DNA from: Cenococcum geophilum 1.58
Taxonomy: Eukaryota; Ascomycota; Dothideomycetes; Gloniales; Gloniaceae
Direction: 5' to 3'
Length of the DNA: 64,000 bases
Assembly: GCA_001692895.1 (NCBI GenBank)
Contig: KV748180.1
Location: forward strand, 4,679,805 to 4,743,804
Shown: positions 32,420-46,202 of the stretch, piece by piece
Layout of the letters: every line of letters starts with the position of its first letter
Numbering within the stretch: position 1 is the stretch's first letter
The notes under the pieces: model-generated
What the model was told of the DNA's origin: nothing
What the model saw: the letters and a program-made list of their open reading frames with translations, nothing else
Database searches by the model: none
Program-made: the position numbers and the translations under genes

Positions 32420-33105
32420 TTACTCCAAGAGGCCTATATAAGTCCGAATTCGCGGCCCAAATTCTTTATCTAACACCTTACTATCACTAGAAGAACTATC
32501 TTCATCAACATCTATATCAGGAAGCTCATCTAAAAGCTTATCTACTTAAGTAGCTGCCTCCTTAGCTCTTTTAGAGGCGGTAAGAAGGTCCTTATAGTAA
32601 GCAAAGGCAGCAGATATAGTAGTAATTAACTCCTTAGCTTGTTTTTGAAGCCGTTCGGCAGCATCTTATATAGATATTACTTCTTTTACTACCTAATTAA
32701 GCGCTTATAAAGAGTCCTCTATAAGCTTTTTATTATATATATTAGATACAATATTGGCAGCCTTTTATATCTTCTTTACTACCTTTCCTACCTCGCCGGC
32801 CTTTCTCTAGTATTAATTAGCAACCTTTTTAAGCTTTATAGTAACCGTACGGGCTTCTTTCCAAGCTTCTAGTTGTTCCTTTTTAACTATAGCAGCAGCT
32901 TAGCGTTAAATCTTTACCTAATCTCGTATAATCTTAGCCTACTTTTTATCTTCTTTAGCAATATTTTTAGCAGTAACAATAGCTTATATTACCTTAGTAG
33001 TAAGTACTAATATAGTAAAGAGTACCGTACGCTTTCTTTACTTCTTCTTATTTCTCTCTACAGTATTATTACAAAGCTTAGTAGCTTCTACCTTATTAGG
33101 ACGCC
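32420..33105 (-). pseudogene. Coiled-coil protein remnant beside an LTR, unknown (possible Gag-like)
   Basis: One minus-strand frame ends at TAA 32420-32422 and can be followed to about 33105 with only TAG/TAA stops at likely Gln codons. It reads NNTVERNKKK, QLEAWKEARTVTIKLKKVAN, AAERLQKQAKELITT, LLTASKRAKEAAT and the acidic end DELPDIDVDEDSSSDS. The whole is Lys/Glu/Ala-rich with heptad-like spacing, so a long coiled coil is likely. There is no zinc knuckle, protease or RT. It lies directly downstream (minus sense) of an LTR shared with gypsy E, so a non-autonomous LTR element carrying only a structural protein is plausible. The function is not established. Confidence 0.5.
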
Positions 33106-33120
33106 AAGGTCCTTAGGGTA

Positions 33121-33285
33121 TATAGTAATGTAATAACAGTAATAGGATGCAAAGAGTATCTAGTTCTTGATAAAGTAGAACTGTAGAACTGAATTCTACT
33201 ATTCTCTAATACGAGGCGACTACGTTTTATAGGCGCCTCGCCTACGCTAAGCCGGTTATAGCCAGTGCGTCTCTATAGCCTAATA
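33121..33285 (-). repeat. LTR (165 bp), same family as gypsy E
   Basis: It aligns end to end with 53838-54002 in the same orientation (AACTGAATTCTACTATTCTC and CGCCTCGCCTACGCTAAGCC in both). Both are followed, in minus sense, by CCCTAAGRACCTTRGCGTC, a likely primer-binding region. Confidence 0.8.
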
Positions 33286-33618
33286 ATTACCCCCCCTTTT
33301 TAAGCGGCTGTCCTTAGCCGACGCTATTATACAATAGGAGTGCTATTATTGCCCTTCCTTAAATAAAAAGTTTTTTAATAAATTTAAGTAAATCAGACAA
33401 TATAATAATAGGACAATATAATAATAGAATAATATAACAATAGGACCTTATAGAGATCTATAAAGGTAGGAGTTTTTACCCAGGTAGGATATCAGATTTC
33501 CCTTCCTATTTAATTTCGATTTATTTAGCCTGCGACTCGCCTTCTTCTTAACTTCTAATTAATTATAAATCGCAAGCGTTAAGCTGCTAGTCCGCCTATT
33601 AGTGAACCTTCCGTAAGT
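33286..33618. other. Spacer, nothing recognised
   Basis: TA-rich sequence with AATATAATAATAGGAC repeats near 33400-33450. No gene is supported. Confidence 0.4.
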
Positions 33619-34119
33619 ATTCTTTACAGGGCTCCCAATAATGAGTGAATGTATATTTATACTAATTATCGTATTTATATCATTAAGAGCCTTAAGATAT
33701 TCATTATCGCGATAATATCGCGATAATGGCTTATATAAGCCATATCACCAGTCTTAGTAAAGTTGAGTTGGCAATTATCCTCAGAGTCCTCCTAAATTAT
33801 TATCTACCCTCCGCCTCCTTTGCCATCAGTAAGTAAGAAGAGATTCTAAAGTGGATGGAGCCGTAAGGATAGATTGGGGGTAGTTAGGAGGAAAGGGGGG
33901 AGGAACTTCTATATATGGGTATATGTCGGGACATGCGGTGTATTTATGGTCCTAGTAAACGCCTTACTACCCTTTTACACCACCACTACCAAAGCTTCAA
34001 AGCATTAACACATATTTATAAGCTTATGGATATTTATAAGCCAATATCGTATTTATATCACTTTATAACGATAAGTATATCGCGATAAGCTTATAAATAA
34101 CGTTATTATTAGGAGCCCT

Positions 34120-34540
34120 TGTAACGGAACCTTGTAGCAAAAACTACGATGGGCTCGTTATTAGGCTAGGTGTGTAGGTAATGTAACAAAGTCAACAACG
34201 TAATAATAACTAGTGGAGTGGTTGCCTAACAGATTAACTCTAATTATATTCTAAGAATTACTATAAGAAAGGAACTATCTAGGTAGGGACTAAGGGTCCT
34301 TAAATACACAACTGTACTCCTTTAAAATCCTTCTTATACGTAATATACGTCTTATACATAAGATACGTAAGTTCCTCTTATCCCTCTCATTTAATATATA
34401 GCAAGCCACGTGACCTTAGTTACTATTCCTCGTTATATAGTTCTATTGGCTCTATCTTAGACCATGCTTTAATTAACTAACTAGCTTCTTCCAACTTCTC
34501 TTCTAGCAGTCGTAATATTGTACTTAAAGCGTCCGTAATA
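34120..34540 (-). repeat. Gypsy D1 3' LTR
   Basis: It starts TGTAACGGAACC and ends GTCCGTAATA on the plus strand. It matches the three other D-family LTRs. Confidence 0.93.
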
Positions 34541-37500
34541 CTATCTCCCTCCTCTTTATCTTTATCCTTAAAGATTTAAAACATCTCTAAATCGTCTACT
34601 AGAGGTGTAATGTCCGTCTAATTAATTTAGTTAATATTATTGCTTATTATGCCTAAAGCAATTTCTTCTTTACACGCCTAACGTTATGCTCGCACTATTG
34701 CTGCAATATTATCTCTTAGTGAGATTATGCTATCTCCGTGTTCTCGCTATTTGAAAGAGGGGTTAGTTTATATTGCGTTGGCGAACCTATCTTCGTAATA
34801 ACCGTTCTCTTACTTAAAGTGCACTAAAGCAAATATTTATTCGTCCTATAACGTTCGCTCTACTTCTAATACTAAATATACGCGACCTATTACTCTAAAT
34901 AGTCGTCTAGTTCCCTAATTAATTTATCTTAGGGTCTTATATTTAATCTACTGCTACGCGGCTAGATAGTAAACTATTTTAGGCTTTTACTAAGCTAGAA
35001 TGTTCTTAGGATACAGAATAGAAGGCCTTAGATGTTTATATTACGGCGTCTGCTTATCTACTCTATCTTAAGAAGGTTTATAAGAAGGTGCGTTTTAAGG
35101 AGTAGAAACTTATAGAATAAGGTTTACAGGAACTTAGTAATAAAAGAACGGATTCTCCTCTAATAGAGAAGGAAATAGATCTAAGTAGTTCGGCAACTGC
35201 TCTTCTTGGGTCCCTCTTAGGTAACTTATTTTTTAGTGATCCTTTTTTATTAATGCTGCCTAACCTAATCTCTTTTAATACTCCTATACCTTTCCTATAG
35301 TATTCTTTAATTTCTTTAGTAGTTCCTAGGTAGTCTTAGTATAGCCTATCTACTTAACCTTATACTATATTTTATCGTCAACATCCTTATAACTAACGAT
35401 CTTTAAAACTTGCTATTCGTCTTCTTCTTATCCTCTATACGTATCTGCTTCGTAAACTAGTGGCTTAATATTCCTATATGCTGGCTCTAGTATTACGATA
35501 TGCTGTATAGGGTAGATCTTTATCTTAGCTGGTAGGTTTAACTTAAACGTAACCGGTGAAATCCTCTATGTAATTTTAAAAGGTCCTAGTCTAACGTGGT
35601 CTAACTTTTTACTTAGTTATTAACTCTTAAAATTTTTATATAGTAGCTATACTTTATCTCCCTTTTTAAGATCTGGTCCCTTAGATCTCTTAGCATTATA
35701 GTATTTTTTTATTTTTTCTTATATTTTCTTTGCTGATTCTATAAGGTCTATATAAAGATTTATTAACGTCTTTATTCTTTCTTTAGTAGTACTACTTATT
35801 TTCTTTACTTGCTATAGTAACAGCGATGTTCTTAGTTTATATCTATAATTCGCCTTAAATAGTGATATGCCTATTCCTTCTTAAGGTGTTATATTATATG
35901 TAAACTATATAACTAGTAATAGCGATACCTAATTATTCTGCGCATAATTGACATAATGCCTTAGATACTGCTCTAGCGTCTAATTTAATCTTTCCGTTTA
36001 ACCGTCTATCTGTAGATAATATACGGTAAAAGTTACTGCTCTAATTCCTTACTCCGCTAAGAATACCTCCTAAAATACTGCTATAAATCTTAAATCCCTA
36101 TTTGATATAATCTTACTTAGTGCTCTATATCTTATAAGCACTTCTTTAATATAGATTCTAGCGATATCTTCCGCTAATATTTCTTCTGTGTATGCTATAA
36201 AGTATCCCTACTTTATAAGCTTGTCTACTATTACTAAGATTATATTATAATCTTATCCAGTAATAGAATCTCTTAACTTTAGCAACTTAATAATAAAGTC
36301 CTATAATATAACCTCCTATAGTCTCTCTAGTATCTTAATAGGTTATAGCCCTCTATATAGCTTATACCTTATTAGTTTATTTCTTTAGCAATCTAGATAT
36401 TCTCTAGTAACCCCTCTAGCTATCCTCTAGATTCCGTTAATAATATACTCCTCCTAAAGTCTTAACACTAAGCCCGTGGCTCTATTGTGTCCTTAAGTTA
36501 ATCCCTTATNGAATTCTTNTATNAATTNNTCNNCTATNCTTNTTAGGATATACTTCGCTTCTTAATTTTCGTATATATCCGTCTATAGATCTTCTAGCTG
36601 TGCTTTTAGAATTTTCTATACCTAAAAGCTTTCCGGTGTCTTATAAACCCTACTTTATTCTTCCTAAGTTGCTATAATCTTAGGATAATTATACCTAATT
36701 AATCCGTTTATATCTTTTCGTAGTAAAGCCCCTAATGGCTTTCTATTATTTTATAGTTTAGCCTTTTAACTTAGAGCGTCTGCTCTAGTATTATCTATAC
36801 CCTTAGTATACTAAATCTTAAAATAGTATTCTGTAAGTATCTCTACCTATCTAACCTATTTTTAGTTAAGTTCCTTTATTGTTAGGAATCCTATTAGGTT
36901 TTTATAATCCGTCTTAACTATAAATAGTTTTTCCGTGCCTTGTAAGAATGCTCTTTATTCCTTTAATGCTGTAACTATACCTAATAACTCCTTATTGTAG
37001 ATGTTATAGTTTAACTCTAATAGTATTATCTTTTAACTATAGTATGCTACTAGGTGCTATCTATTTTAATGTTTCTATATAAAGCACGCCCCTAGTATAT
37101 AGTCTAATATATCTGTCTCTATAACCGTCTTTAGTCCTAGTTAATAGATCTTAAGAACTGGCTCTTAGGTAAATAACTCTTTAACTTTCTTAAAGAGTTC
37201 CTTCTGTTCCTCTCCCTATGCCTATAGTTCTTCCTTCTTCGTTAATCGCGTAAATGGTTTAATATCTTTTAACCACTACGCTATAAACCTTCTACAGTAA
37301 TTGCAAAACCCTAGGAATGATCTTAACTATATAACGTTCTTTGGTTCCTACTAATTTACTATAGCCTCGATCTTCTTTAGATCTATACTAAGTTAGCCTA
37401 GTTTAATAATAAATCTAATAAAATTGGTCTTCCTTATAAAGAACTTGTATTTCTTGATCGCTACTAGTATCTATTCTTTTTGTAGTCTCTTTAAGACCTA

Positions 37501-40500
37501 TTTAACGTGTTCCTCGTGTTCTTCCTTAGTTATTAAGTAGATAATGATATTGTTGAGGTATACCATAATAAATTTATTTAAGTATTCTCCTAATATTCTG
37601 TTAATACGCTTCTAGAATGTTGCTAGTGCGTTTATATGCCTAAATTGCATAACTAATGGCTTATATAGTCCTTCCTTTGACCTAAAGGCTGCCTTCTATT
37701 TATCGCCTTCCTTAATTCTGATCTAATGGTACGCCTATCTTAGATCTATTTTTGTAAAGATTTGCGCATTGCCTATCCTATTTTAGATTTCGCTAATTAA
37801 GGGTAAAGGATACCTATCCTTCCTAGTAATGCTATTTAACTGTCTATAGTTGATACACAGCCTTAGTTTACTATTTTTCTTTAGTACAAACAGTACTGGA
37901 TATCCTACTAATAACTGTAATGGTCTAATATATCCCTTTTATAGATTTTCCTAGACAAACTCTTTTAATGCTTTACCTTCCTCTTCGGTAAGCTTATAGA
38001 TTGGAAAAAACCTTAAACTTATTCCTGGTTTTAATTCTATCTTATAGTCCTATACTGCATACTCCAACAGCTTTTTACTTTCTGGTGACTATAGTTTCTT
38101 ACCGTACTTATAGTATCTCTTTGGTATATAACTTAGTCCTTTTTCTGTTTCTTTATAGGTTGCCCCTACTTAATACTATACTATCTTGGCTTGTTATTGC
38201 ATCTTGCGTTATTAAGTATTTCTAATATTAACTTAACCTGTGATCTAATTGATCCTTAGATTATATTCCTGTAACTAAGGTATTTCTAATACTGCCTTAT
38301 CCTGTCCTAATAGTAGGATATTAAAAGATATCTTGATTTGTCTTCCTTTAATAGTTATCTAAATAGGTCCTATTTTAAGATTAATGATCTCTCCTCCGTA
38401 GGCTATTAGATCTCCTAAAATTGTAACTAATAGGTAAAATTCCTCCTTCTGTCTATAAGGTAGCCCCATCCTCTTAACTGCCGCTAGTAAGATATAGTTC
38501 CTTATTACTCCACTATCTATTAGCGCTTTAAACTGCTAATCTTGCCAATTAACTTGTAAATTTAGGTGCCGTCCTTAAATTCCTTTAAGGGTCTAAGGCT
38601 CTACTACTGGCTCCCTCTAGTCCTGTAGGCCTTTACTTTTCCTAACTATTAGCTACTTAATCCTATTGCACTTAGCTTACTCTTTAGCCAATACCTAGTT
38701 CGCTTTTTATCTTCAATATGTTATAGATATGTATTTTCTAGGCATTCCTACTACTATCGTCCATCTAAGCATTCTTCTGTAAGGAATCTTTCTGGTTAAA
38801 GTACTAAACTTCCTTCCTCTTAGATTTCTGCTAGATGCCAACCGTATATATATTTAGCATTTCTGTATTATCGCTTATCTGTTATCTAGTATATCCTTAT
38901 AGGGTATTTCTGATTCTTTTCTTTTGAATTCTTATGCATTTCGCATATATCGTCTACGCACGCGATCTATAATAACGTATAGTGTGCTAGGTGCTTTAGG
39001 TTAACTCTTAACTCGTCTTTATCTTTAAGTTTAAACCTTTGTTGTGCTAATCTAAACGTTATAACTTTATTTATAGGTACTAAGATATATCTCTTGCTTC
39101 TCTAGTCCTCTAAACGCTCCTTTAAATCCTTTAATGTTATAATTAAGGCTCCTTTAATATACGTTATGGCCTTTTCTATAATTGGGTAGTCTTAGATAAC
39201 TTTTTTATCTAACTATATATAGAAATCTTCCTACTTGTTATTGTGCCTCTGCCTATACTACTTTTAGTATAGCTACTGGAGTGTATACGGCTTATCCGTA
39301 AGGAAGTATCTTCTTATTACTACGTTGTGACAGCCCTTTATGTATTGTTCTTTAAACCTAGTTAGAATTCCTAGATCCTCTTTGTCTTCTAGTTTAGTAA
39401 GCCACTTAGCTCTTAGTATGCCTACTTTCGGCCTATTAGTGATTCTTTGTACTAGTGCTCTGTCCTTTATACGTCCCGGTGTGCTAGATCTTTTATCTAG
39501 TTTCTGTTCTTGCTATGCGATAATTCTTTGCCTAAACTCTTCTATGGTTTCTCTTGGTTTGCGCCTTGCGCTCTAATCCTTAAAGTCTTTGTACTTTTTA
39601 ATCTTAGTATTAATATTCCGTCCTTTAGTCCGAGCACTATGCTTTACTAGTAAGTCTTCTAGGTCTATATACTTATCTCCTAATCTAATTACTATTTATG
39701 CCGCAGATTCTCTAATCTATAAAGAAGCTCCTTGCCTCTTGCTTATGGGTATCCTTATTTATACTCCGAATTCTTAACCCCTTTAGATTCTTAATCCTAA
39801 GCTTACTTTTATCTTAAGTTTTGCTCTAGCCTTAGTCTAACTAGGCTTACTTAGTATTCTTATCTCGTTTTAAAAATCTTAAATTTTACTTATCTTATCT
39901 TAAGAGTCTTATGCCTGTAGGAAACTTCGTCCTAAGCTTATTCGTATATTACTAAACTAAGCTATTGCTCTACTCTATTGGTTATTGTCTGTTATAGGTC
40001 CTTAAGCTTGCCTTATCTCGTCTTAAGAATCTTAGTTATCTCTTATCTCGTCTTAAGAATCTTAAGCCTTTAGCTTTTTGCCTTTATTAAGTGCCGAAGT
40101 AGTTTACTGTCCTACTTCTCTTACGTCTTATAAAGTGATAGATATTGTATTTAGTGGGGTCTTAATCCCTACTAATGTTCCCTATTTTATAGTGGAATTA
40201 TCCTCTACTTCTAGTATGATATCTCTAAGGTTTGCTAGCTCCTAGTAAGCGGCCTTTATTACCTTATTGTTATGAAATATTTCACCTTTGTTAAATTTAT
40301 TATCCTTAATGTCCGATCTGCGAACTGGTTTGTTAGTTCCTCTATATCCTGCGGGTATTAGCTCTTATGGCTAATAGCTTGCGCCGTACTTGGCGTCCTT
40401 ATAAATTTGGTATACGTTATTGTAATAAAACGCAAAACTTCTAATTAAACATTCTTTTATTCCTCGTAGTATATTGTCGTCCCTCTATACGTGTATATCG

Positions 40501-40521
40501 TCTACTAGTCTCGTTCCTTTT
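34420..40521 (-). pseudogene. Gypsy D1 pol with chromodomain and long C-terminal tail
   Basis: This is the minus-strand pol half of the D polyprotein. The protease LIDSGVIRNYILL is near 38480-38530. RT has [20 protein letters not shown] near 37850 and VYLNNIII near 37550 (Y-L-D-D changed). Then come RNase H, integrase, and a chromodomain near 35330-35440 (VLKIVSYKDVDDK, YKVKQIGY). The same frame then stays readable for about 270 more codons to TAA 34420, inside the LTR. That tail reads ENGYYEDRFANAIQTNPSFK and DDLEMFQIFKDKDKEEGDS. In this copy gag and protease are out of frame, so an indel lies between them. D2 keeps one frame. It is dead through many stops. Confidence 0.85.
34945..35220 (+). 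pseudogene. Antisense coiled-coil frame over the gypsy D1 tail
   Basis: On the plus strand a frame reads LDSKLF, FTKLECS, KVYKKVRFKE, KLIEQGLQELSNKRTDSP and LIEKEIDLSSS, with RIP-type stops. It looks like a real coiled-coil protein, and the same frame is present in D2 (55290-55570). It overlaps the sense tail frame in antisense. Either could be the shadow of the other. I give both because both are free of frameshifts. Confidence 0.35.
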
Positions 40522-40526
40522 ACTAT

Positions 40527-40753
40527 TGTAGCTAGAATATATTGCATTGCAATAGGAGGCAAATTGCCGCCACGTATGGCAAGTTGCCGTTACGTAAGGC
40601 AAGTTGCCGTCACGTGTCACCGCGGCACTAGCGTGGTAAGGAACCTTAAGTTCCTTACCCTTCTTTATATGAAAGACAACATCCATCTATAACACCGTAT
40701 AGTATATATCATTGTAATATATATATTCTACACGTTATTAAAGCATACTAACA
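40527..40753 (+). repeat. Copia B 5' LTR
   Basis: It starts TGTAGCTAGAAT and ends GCATACTAACA. It contains three GGCAAGTTGCCGT-type short repeats (40560-40610) and a perfect AAGGAACCTTAAGTTCCTT palindrome. The two frames on opposite strands near 40441-40692 come from this symmetry. Confidence 0.95.
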
Positions 40754-41130
40754 CTGATTAGTAAGCGCGCACAGATTAGGAAACACGCAGATAGCTTAGA
40801 AGACAGTTATACTGTCCACCTTGCAGTAGATTGGAAGATAGTTATACTTATCTACCTTTCGTATCAGCCTATTTCAGTTAAAGAGAAGAAGAGAAACTAC
40901 TTAGAAGTACTTGTCTGGTATCCACGACGACTTCTAGACGTCTCGTTCTATCTACTCCAGAAGATTACTACGCAGAACACCTTAACCCTTACCTTAACCG
41001 CCTCCTTAACCGCCTCCTCAACCACCTCCTTAACCGCCTCCTTAACTGCCTCCTCAACCGCCTCCTTAACCGCTCCCCTACCTTTACCTATAAACACCCT
41101 TACCTACCCAAACAATATATAAGACACAAG
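40754..41130 (+). other. Copia B leader with 12-bp repeats
   Basis: This untranslated leader contains a tandem array of CTTAACCGCCTC units (about 40991-41077, seven copies). No primer-binding match was made. Confidence 0.7.
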
Positions 41131-44100
41131 ATGTTAGGAACAGAGAAAGATCAGGAGGAAGAAGCAGCTAAATAGGAAGACGGAATTAACCTAACGGAAG
41201 TTACTAAGGACGACCTAACCAACTACCTATGATGTAAGATGTACCTATATATAGAGATATACAACTAGCTCGACTTAATACTTTAGGAATTGTTCTAGGG
41301 AGATTTTAAGGACTTTACGGTTGATATTTTTATATAAATCCCTTTATACTGGCTTTAGTAATTACATAATTACCTAAATATTAGAGGAGTATGGGTTAAT
41401 TTTAACTATAAACGAAGCAAATTGCTCCCTTAGTCTTTACACGATATAGTATAAGAAGAAGACCAAACTGAATAGAGCAGAGAGATAATTAAATTAGCTA
41501 AAAATAAGTACGGACCGACGCTATCTAGATTGATTAAGGTATATATGACAGAGGGTACCTTAGAGGAGTAATAATAAACTAAAGCTACCGTAACCTAACC
41601 AACCGGTATACTGAATACCTTTACCTTTACACTATCTGTTATACCTTAATCCATAACTACCTCTACTTTTACACTATCTGTTACGCCTCAACCTGCAATA
41701 ATAACATAGTAACTCTACGTATAACCTATGGATGAGGAGAACCGCCCTAACACTGTGACTAGCTATAGTAAGGAAATTGCGAATGCAGCTAAGATATATA
41801 TAGAAGAGCAGAAATACGGTGGTATAAACGAAAGCCTTGACTACAAATTGATAATATTCTATGACATCTATAATTAAGCGGACGTACCCCAAGAGGCTTA
41901 CCTTAAAGCATTCCCTACTATGTTAAAAGGACTAGCTTTAGACCACTTCTACATAAACCAACTGTCCCGCCTATTATTTGCCAAAGCTTATAAGCATCTT
42001 TAGAATTTCTTTAAAGGACTAGGATTTTAACGCAAGAATCTGGACGAATGGAATACTATTACACTTATAACAGTAATGGCAGAAAATACAGATAAGTCTA
42101 TAAGCGAATGTCTCTAATTGTTAATCTATAGACTTTATTAACTATAGTATGGCCTTAGACCTACCTTATAAACCATAGACTTCCTTTATAACAAAATCGT
42201 CACTTCTTGCCAGGGAATACTAGCATGCAGATATGCAGTCTCTGACCTACTGGACAACCTTAAAGCCCTTATTAACAAACTTTAATCGTCTATTATAGTA
42301 TACGAGAAAGAGTATACGGAGAAGATATAAGCCTTCTTTATAGACCGACGGTTCTATAAAAGAGATAACAACTACGACTGCAGCAACCGCAACAACCCTC
42401 CGTATAACCGCAACTAAAAGAAACCACGTTGCTTTGTATGTAATAGGGAAGGATATCGCTTATGGAGACATATTAAGGAGGAGTAAGAAGAGTTTAAAGC
42501 CAAGTTTAGAACTGCTAATAGAGATAGGTTTAGCAAATTTGACAACCAATTTAAGAAACGACTTAACTAATATATTATGGATTACGAGGATAACGATACC
42601 GACTCAGAAGAAGAGCTTAAGGAAGCTTTTTAAGTACTAACTATTAATGTAAGTTATAAGGCAACTGACAAGAACTTACAACTAAATATTAATTACTACT
42701 ATACCTCCCTTGGCCAAGTGGAACAGTAGAAAGCGATTTCTATAGCCGCCACCCTAGCTGATAAAGCCTTTGGCTATTTGGTTACAACCATAGACAATAT
42801 AGTACCTCTTATGACCGACTAAGACCCCTTTACCTACAATGCAACCATATCTACGTCCCGCTATACTGCAGATAAGTTTATAGGTATAATAATTGATATA
42901 GGAGCATCTAAACGATCTATAGCAGGATATAGCCAATTCTTGGCATTCCAGAGACTCGATACTGATGTATAGCTTAATACTACTACATAAGGCATGGTTA
43001 ACGTATAGTTTGGTATTAGATTAACCTCATTAATTGGATCAGCCAAAGTAACTACCCTAATCGGCATAATCGAGTTTCATATTATTAAGGTCGACACCCC
43101 ATTTTTGCTTTGCTTAGCAGATATGGACCACCTATAAGTATACTACAACAACCTAAAAAATATACTAATCACCCCTCGGAGCGAAGTACCCGTCGTACAT
43201 CGCTTTAGCTACCCTTTCCTACTTTAGAACACATCCCTATGTACTTATTTGACTAAGTCCTTTAAATAAAACCCCTACTACCTCACTAACGTAGAATTAA
43301 AACGACTGTATCGCCGTTTTGGCCACCCTTTAGTTAAGCGTCTTGTACGAATACTTAAACGCTTAGGACACGATATTAATAGCAAGACCTTAGATTATCT
43401 TACACGCTACTACCACCATTGTCAAAAACATGGAAAGTCGCCTGGTAGATTCAGATTTACCTTATATAATAATATTGATTTCAACTATTTAATTGTGGTT
43501 GATATTATGTATATTAATAGCGCTCCCCTTCTATATATCGTTAATAAAGGAACACGATTTTAAACTGGTAGATAGCTGTAAAATATTAGCGCCAAATATA
43601 TATGGGACGTATTACGAATATGCTAGATTAACATATACCTAGGACCCCCTAATATTATTACACACGATATAGGCAAGAACTTTATAAGCAAGGAATTTAA
43701 ATAATACGCTATAATATTTGGAATAACCACAAGAAGCGTACCTGTTGAAGCCTATAATTTAGTTAGAATGGTAGAACGCTACCATGGCCCCCTCCGTCGT
43801 ATATACCATATTATTACTGCGGAACTACCAGATATTAGTAAGGATATGGCCCTACAAATGGCTTTTAAAGCAATTAACGATTCCGCAGGCCCTAACAGTC
43901 TTATACCCACCTTACTAGTATTCGGAGCTTACCCACGTATAGTAGAATCCGACGCACCTAATCCTACGGTTGCACAACGAGCAATAGCTCTTAAAAAGGC
44001 TATGGAAGAAGTTAAGAAGCTTAGAGCTGAGCGCTAAGTGGTAGATGCCCTTAATATGCGCAACAGACCCAATATAACCGCGATTTATAAACTACTACTT

Positions 44101-46092
44101 AACTCACCCGTATTGGTATGGAGAGAAGGACCTATAGGCTAACCTAGTTACTGGTCTGGTCCGTATAACCTACTTAGTATTAAAAATAAGACCTATACTA
44201 TATAACTCCCCTATGGACCCACTAACTTCCGCAGCACGGTTGTAAAACTATATTTGGTAGACCCCAAGATTACAGAGGATACGCAGCTAAAAGATAATGA
44301 AAGTGAACTACCCTAAACTAAGCCTAAACCCCTACCTCAAACTAAATCTAAACCCCTACCTTAAACTAAACCTAAACCCCTACCTTAAACTAAGCCTAGA
44401 CCTTAACCCGTTAAGCGTAGAAGAGGTAGACTACGTAAGTACCCTATTAAAGCGAATACCGCGAACATTTTAATATATCTATAAGATAAGGACAATAATT
44501 AACTTACAAAGTCTAATTAGTTTGTAGTATTACGCCAGAAGGAAATTAAGGGATTACTTAAGAAAGGAGTTTTTGAACTGGTTAACCCCAAAGATATACT
44601 ATAAAGCAATAGAGTATTTAACTCTAGATTCGTTGACGAAATTAAGAACCCCGGCTCTAATAAAGCCTTTAAGAAGTTAAGACTAGTTGTATAGGCATAT
44701 AATGACCTAGAAAAAGACCTTGTACTAACCTAATTACCTATAATCCAACGAGTTAGCCAACGCCTTATTCTCTATATTACGGCCATAACTTAGAATAATG
44801 GCACATATCTCTACTTACGAGATATTTCACAGGCCTATGTACAATTAGCTATAAAACTAAATCGAGATTTCTATATCAGGGTACCTCTTAAACTTAGTAC
44901 GGCACTTGGAGTCTTATAAGGCACAATCCTAAAGGTTATTAGACCTTTATACGGCATTCCTGAGGCAGGCAATTATTGGTTTAAGACTTACTATAACCAC
45001 CATATTAAAGAACTAAACATAAGCCAATCTACTTATGACCCCTGCTTACTCTACCTTAATAACCCCATAAATTTCGGAATAGTTGGTTTATAGACTAATG
45101 ATACCCTCCTACTAGCTAACTTAGTCTTTGCAGCTTCAGAATAGGAGAAGATTAAGAAAGCTAAGTTCCTAACTAAGGAACGCGAACAACTTACGCTAGA
45201 ATACCCAATTAAGTTTAACGGAGGTATTATCCGATAACAGGATTATATAATTACGCTTACGTAGGAGCGCCAATGCTAAAACTTAACCCTTATTAATATT
45301 AAGGAAGCTATTATAATAACTAGTTCCAGAGGCACTATTCGCATAGCACTTACACTTAAGGACTAATATATCGCCTAATGAGTAAGAGGAGCTTATATTG
45401 CGTCTATATGCCAGCCTAAAGCTTTTTTTGATTTATCCTACGCTGCCTAGGTGATTAACCCTGATAAGAAAGACGCAAAACTACTTAATAAGAGGATTTA
45501 GTGGCAAATTGAGAACCTAATAAGAGGTTTAAACTTTGTTAAACTCGATATAGAGATATTACAACTACTTGTATTTACTGATTCCTTATTTACAAATAAC
45601 AAGGATCTCTTATTATAGATTGGATACATCCTGGTACTAGCAGACTTATTAAATAAGGCGAACATCGTTTACTGGTCCTTAGTTAAGTGTAAGAGAATCA
45701 CTAGAAGCGTACTAGCCTCCGAATTATATGCTATAGCCTATAGTTTTGATATCGGCGCTGCAATCAAGGCTACAGTCGAATTGTAACTTAATATTAGCCT
45801 ACCGCTTATCCTTTACACCGATTTAAAGTCGATCTATAAATGCCTCGTTAAACTAGGAACTACACAGGAGAAGAGACTTATAATTGATATTATGTGCCTA
45901 CGTTAGTTATATAAAAGACGCGAAATAGCTAAAGTTAAGTGGATTGATGGAGATAGTAATCCTACGGACGCTATGACTAAAAGCAAACCGTTATTAGCTC
46001 TTAAGCGACTTATTAACACAAACCGAATTAAGTTGAAAACAGTAGAATGGGTAGAACGTGCTACTGATAATAGCACTGATATAAAGGCATGA
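41131..46092 (+). pseudogene. Copia B gag-pol polyprotein
   Basis: One frame of 1,654 codons runs from ATG 41131 (MLGTEKDQEEEA) to TGA 46090, with no frameshift but many RIP stops. Gag occupies 41131-42480, with zinc knuckle CFVCNREGYRLWRH at 42430. The protease motif IIIDIGAS is near 42890 (D-T-G-A-S changed). The integrase has H-H-C-Q-K-H-G near 43410 and VERYHGPLRR, FKAINDSAGP and LVFGAYPR at 43770-43940. A linker of 8-residue repeats (PLPxTKPK, 44320-44410) follows. RT has LYGIPEAGNYW near 44950 and TNDTLLLAN near 45095 (x-x-D-D changed). RNase H has [10 protein letters not shown] near 45820 and DGDSNPTDAMTKSK near 45950. The order PR-IN-RT-RH is diagnostic for Ty1/copia. Confidence 0.92.
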
Positions 46093-46135
46093 AGGAAGGA
46101 AGGAAGGAAGGAAGGAAGAAAAGAAAGAGAAGTGT
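46090..46135 (+). repeat. GAAG microsatellite and polypurine tract
   Basis: About six GAAG units directly after the copia stop lead into an A/G-rich run. This may have grown from the polypurine tract used for plus-strand priming. Confidence 0.8.
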
Positions 46136-46202
46136 ATATATAGATTTTTGAACTGCATAGTTGTAGGATACTAGTCCTTCGCATTTTCTAAAGTACTCCT
46201 AG

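Noticed and set aside
40441-40692. Opposing frames of 81 and 72 codons
   Set aside because: They lie in the copia B LTR and the gypsy D1 junction, and arise from inverted repeats in the LTR. The right LTR gives the same false frame at 46240.
43768-44037. 89-codon open frame as a separate gene
   Set aside because: It is an internal stop-free piece of the copia B integrase, in the same frame as gag-pol.
45903-46184. 93-codon minus-strand frame
   Set aside because: Shadow of the copia B RNase H end plus the GAAG microsatellite.
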